Assembly (NCBI GenBank): GCA_947373615.1
Contig: CANBYN010000118.1
Location: 1 to 6,124, forward strand
Length of the DNA stretch: 6,124 nt
Source of the DNA: Burkholderiaceae bacterium
GTDB taxonomy: Bacteria; Pseudomonadota; Gammaproteobacteria; Burkholderiales; Burkholderiaceae
Direction of reading: 5' to 3'
A model generated the notes under the pieces. That model was not told the origin of the DNA. It was given only the letters and a program-made list of their open reading frames with translations, and searched no databases. Positions 5,663 through 6,124 of the stretch are shown here, piece by piece. Positions within the stretch are counted from its first letter, which is position 1. Each line of letters begins with the position of its first letter. A program made the position numbers and the translations under genes.

Positions 5663-6124
5663 ATGGTTACAACTCAATCACTTAATCGTCAAATTTTATT
5701 GAAGCTCTTAATTGCAGCTGTGATGATGTTTGGCTTTGGATATGCTTTGGTGCCAATGTATAAGGCTTTATGTGAGGTCACTGGAATTAATGTAGTGACT
5801 AGCAAGAATGATTACGGTATCAGGGCTTTTAGTCCTAATAGAGTTGGTAATACTCAGGTTGATTTGTCCCGTACTGTGACCATCGAGTTTGATTCGAATA
5901 GCCGAGGACCATTTACGTTTAAGCCTGTAAAGAATTTTTTAGAAGTGCATCCGGGCGAGATGACTGAGATTGTTTATGAAGTAACTAATAATCTTGGGCG
6001 TACTGTACGTGCACAAGCAATACCGAGCTATGCGCCTAAAAGTGCTACAGAGTTTTTTACTAAGTTAGAGTGTTTTTGTTTTCAGGAGCAAACGCCGGCA
6101 GCAAATGAAATGAAGAAGATGCCG
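5663..6124 (+). CDS. ctaG: Cytochrome c oxidase assembly protein CtaG/Cox11 (CuB insertion), 3' end cut by window
   Basis: CtaG is a membrane-anchored copper chaperone that delivers copper to the CuB site of subunit I. The frame opens at ATG 5663 and stays open for 154 codons to the last base; the family is usually about 180-200 residues, so roughly the last 30-45 are missing. Residues 1-10 are cytoplasmic, one transmembrane helix spans about 11-30 (ILLKLLIAAVMMFGFGYALV), and the rest is a periplasmic immunoglobulin-like domain. The copper ligands are the conserved cysteine C37 in ALCEVTG and the pair C137 and C139 in the hallmark ECFCFQEQT. Other family blocks are VHPGE (95-99) and QAIPSYAP (118-125). 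It belongs to the oxidase operon. No good Shine-Dalgarno sequence precedes it, so translation may be coupled to the small gene upstream. Nothing in the visible part appears damaged. Confidence 0.96.
   Translation, partial: MVTTQSLNRQILLKLLIAAVMMFGFGYALVPMYKALCEVTGINVVTSKNDYGIRAFSPNRVGNTQVDLSRTVTIEFDSNSRGPFTFKPVKNFLEVHPGEMTEIVYEVTNNLGRTVRAQAIPSYAPKSATEFFTKLECFCFQEQTPAANEMKKMP

Overview
The window looks like a chromosomal segment of a betaproteobacterium of the order Burkholderiales, most like Polynucleobacter. This is inferred from protein flavour and gene order (gpsA, trmL, comF, a BioC-like methyltransferase, then coxB-ctaD-small gene-ctaG) recalled from memory, without any database search. 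The DNA is moderately AT-rich for the order, most clearly between genes.

Layout. Positions 1-753 (+) hold the 3' three quarters of gpsA (glycerol-3-phosphate dehydrogenase). It converges on trmL (768-1238, -), a tRNA 2'-O-methyltransferase. Positions 1257 to about 1700 look empty but hold, on the minus strand, a decayed comF. Its phosphoribosyltransferase remnants can be read across two shifted frames with internal stops, and its N-terminal zinc-finger part is gone. Right beside it, divergently oriented, is a BioC-like class I methyltransferase (1739-2524, +) with a short N-terminus and no glycine-rich SAM motif. A 191-bp gap carries a good sigma70-type promoter. The terminal oxidase cluster follows: coxB (subunit II with CuA and a fused cytochrome c domain), ctaD (subunit I), a 43-residue single-span membrane protein overlapping the end of ctaD, and ctaG (Cox11 copper chaperone), cut by the window end.

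How it works together. The right half is one cotranscribed unit for an aa3-type cytochrome c oxidase. CoxB takes electrons from cytochrome c, CtaD reduces O2 and pumps protons, and CtaG with the small protein serves assembly, CtaG by inserting CuB. All metal ligands and proton-channel residues I looked for in CoxB and CtaD are present. The left half shows erosion: a dead comF, a probably shortened and motif-poor methyltransferase, a GpsA in which the family's catalytic lysine reads as glutamine, and changed prolines in TrmL. This contrast suggests a lineage losing dispensable genes, such as a host-restricted Polynucleobacter, while respiration stays under selection. I see no mobile element, CRISPR array, RNA gene or new defence-type system.
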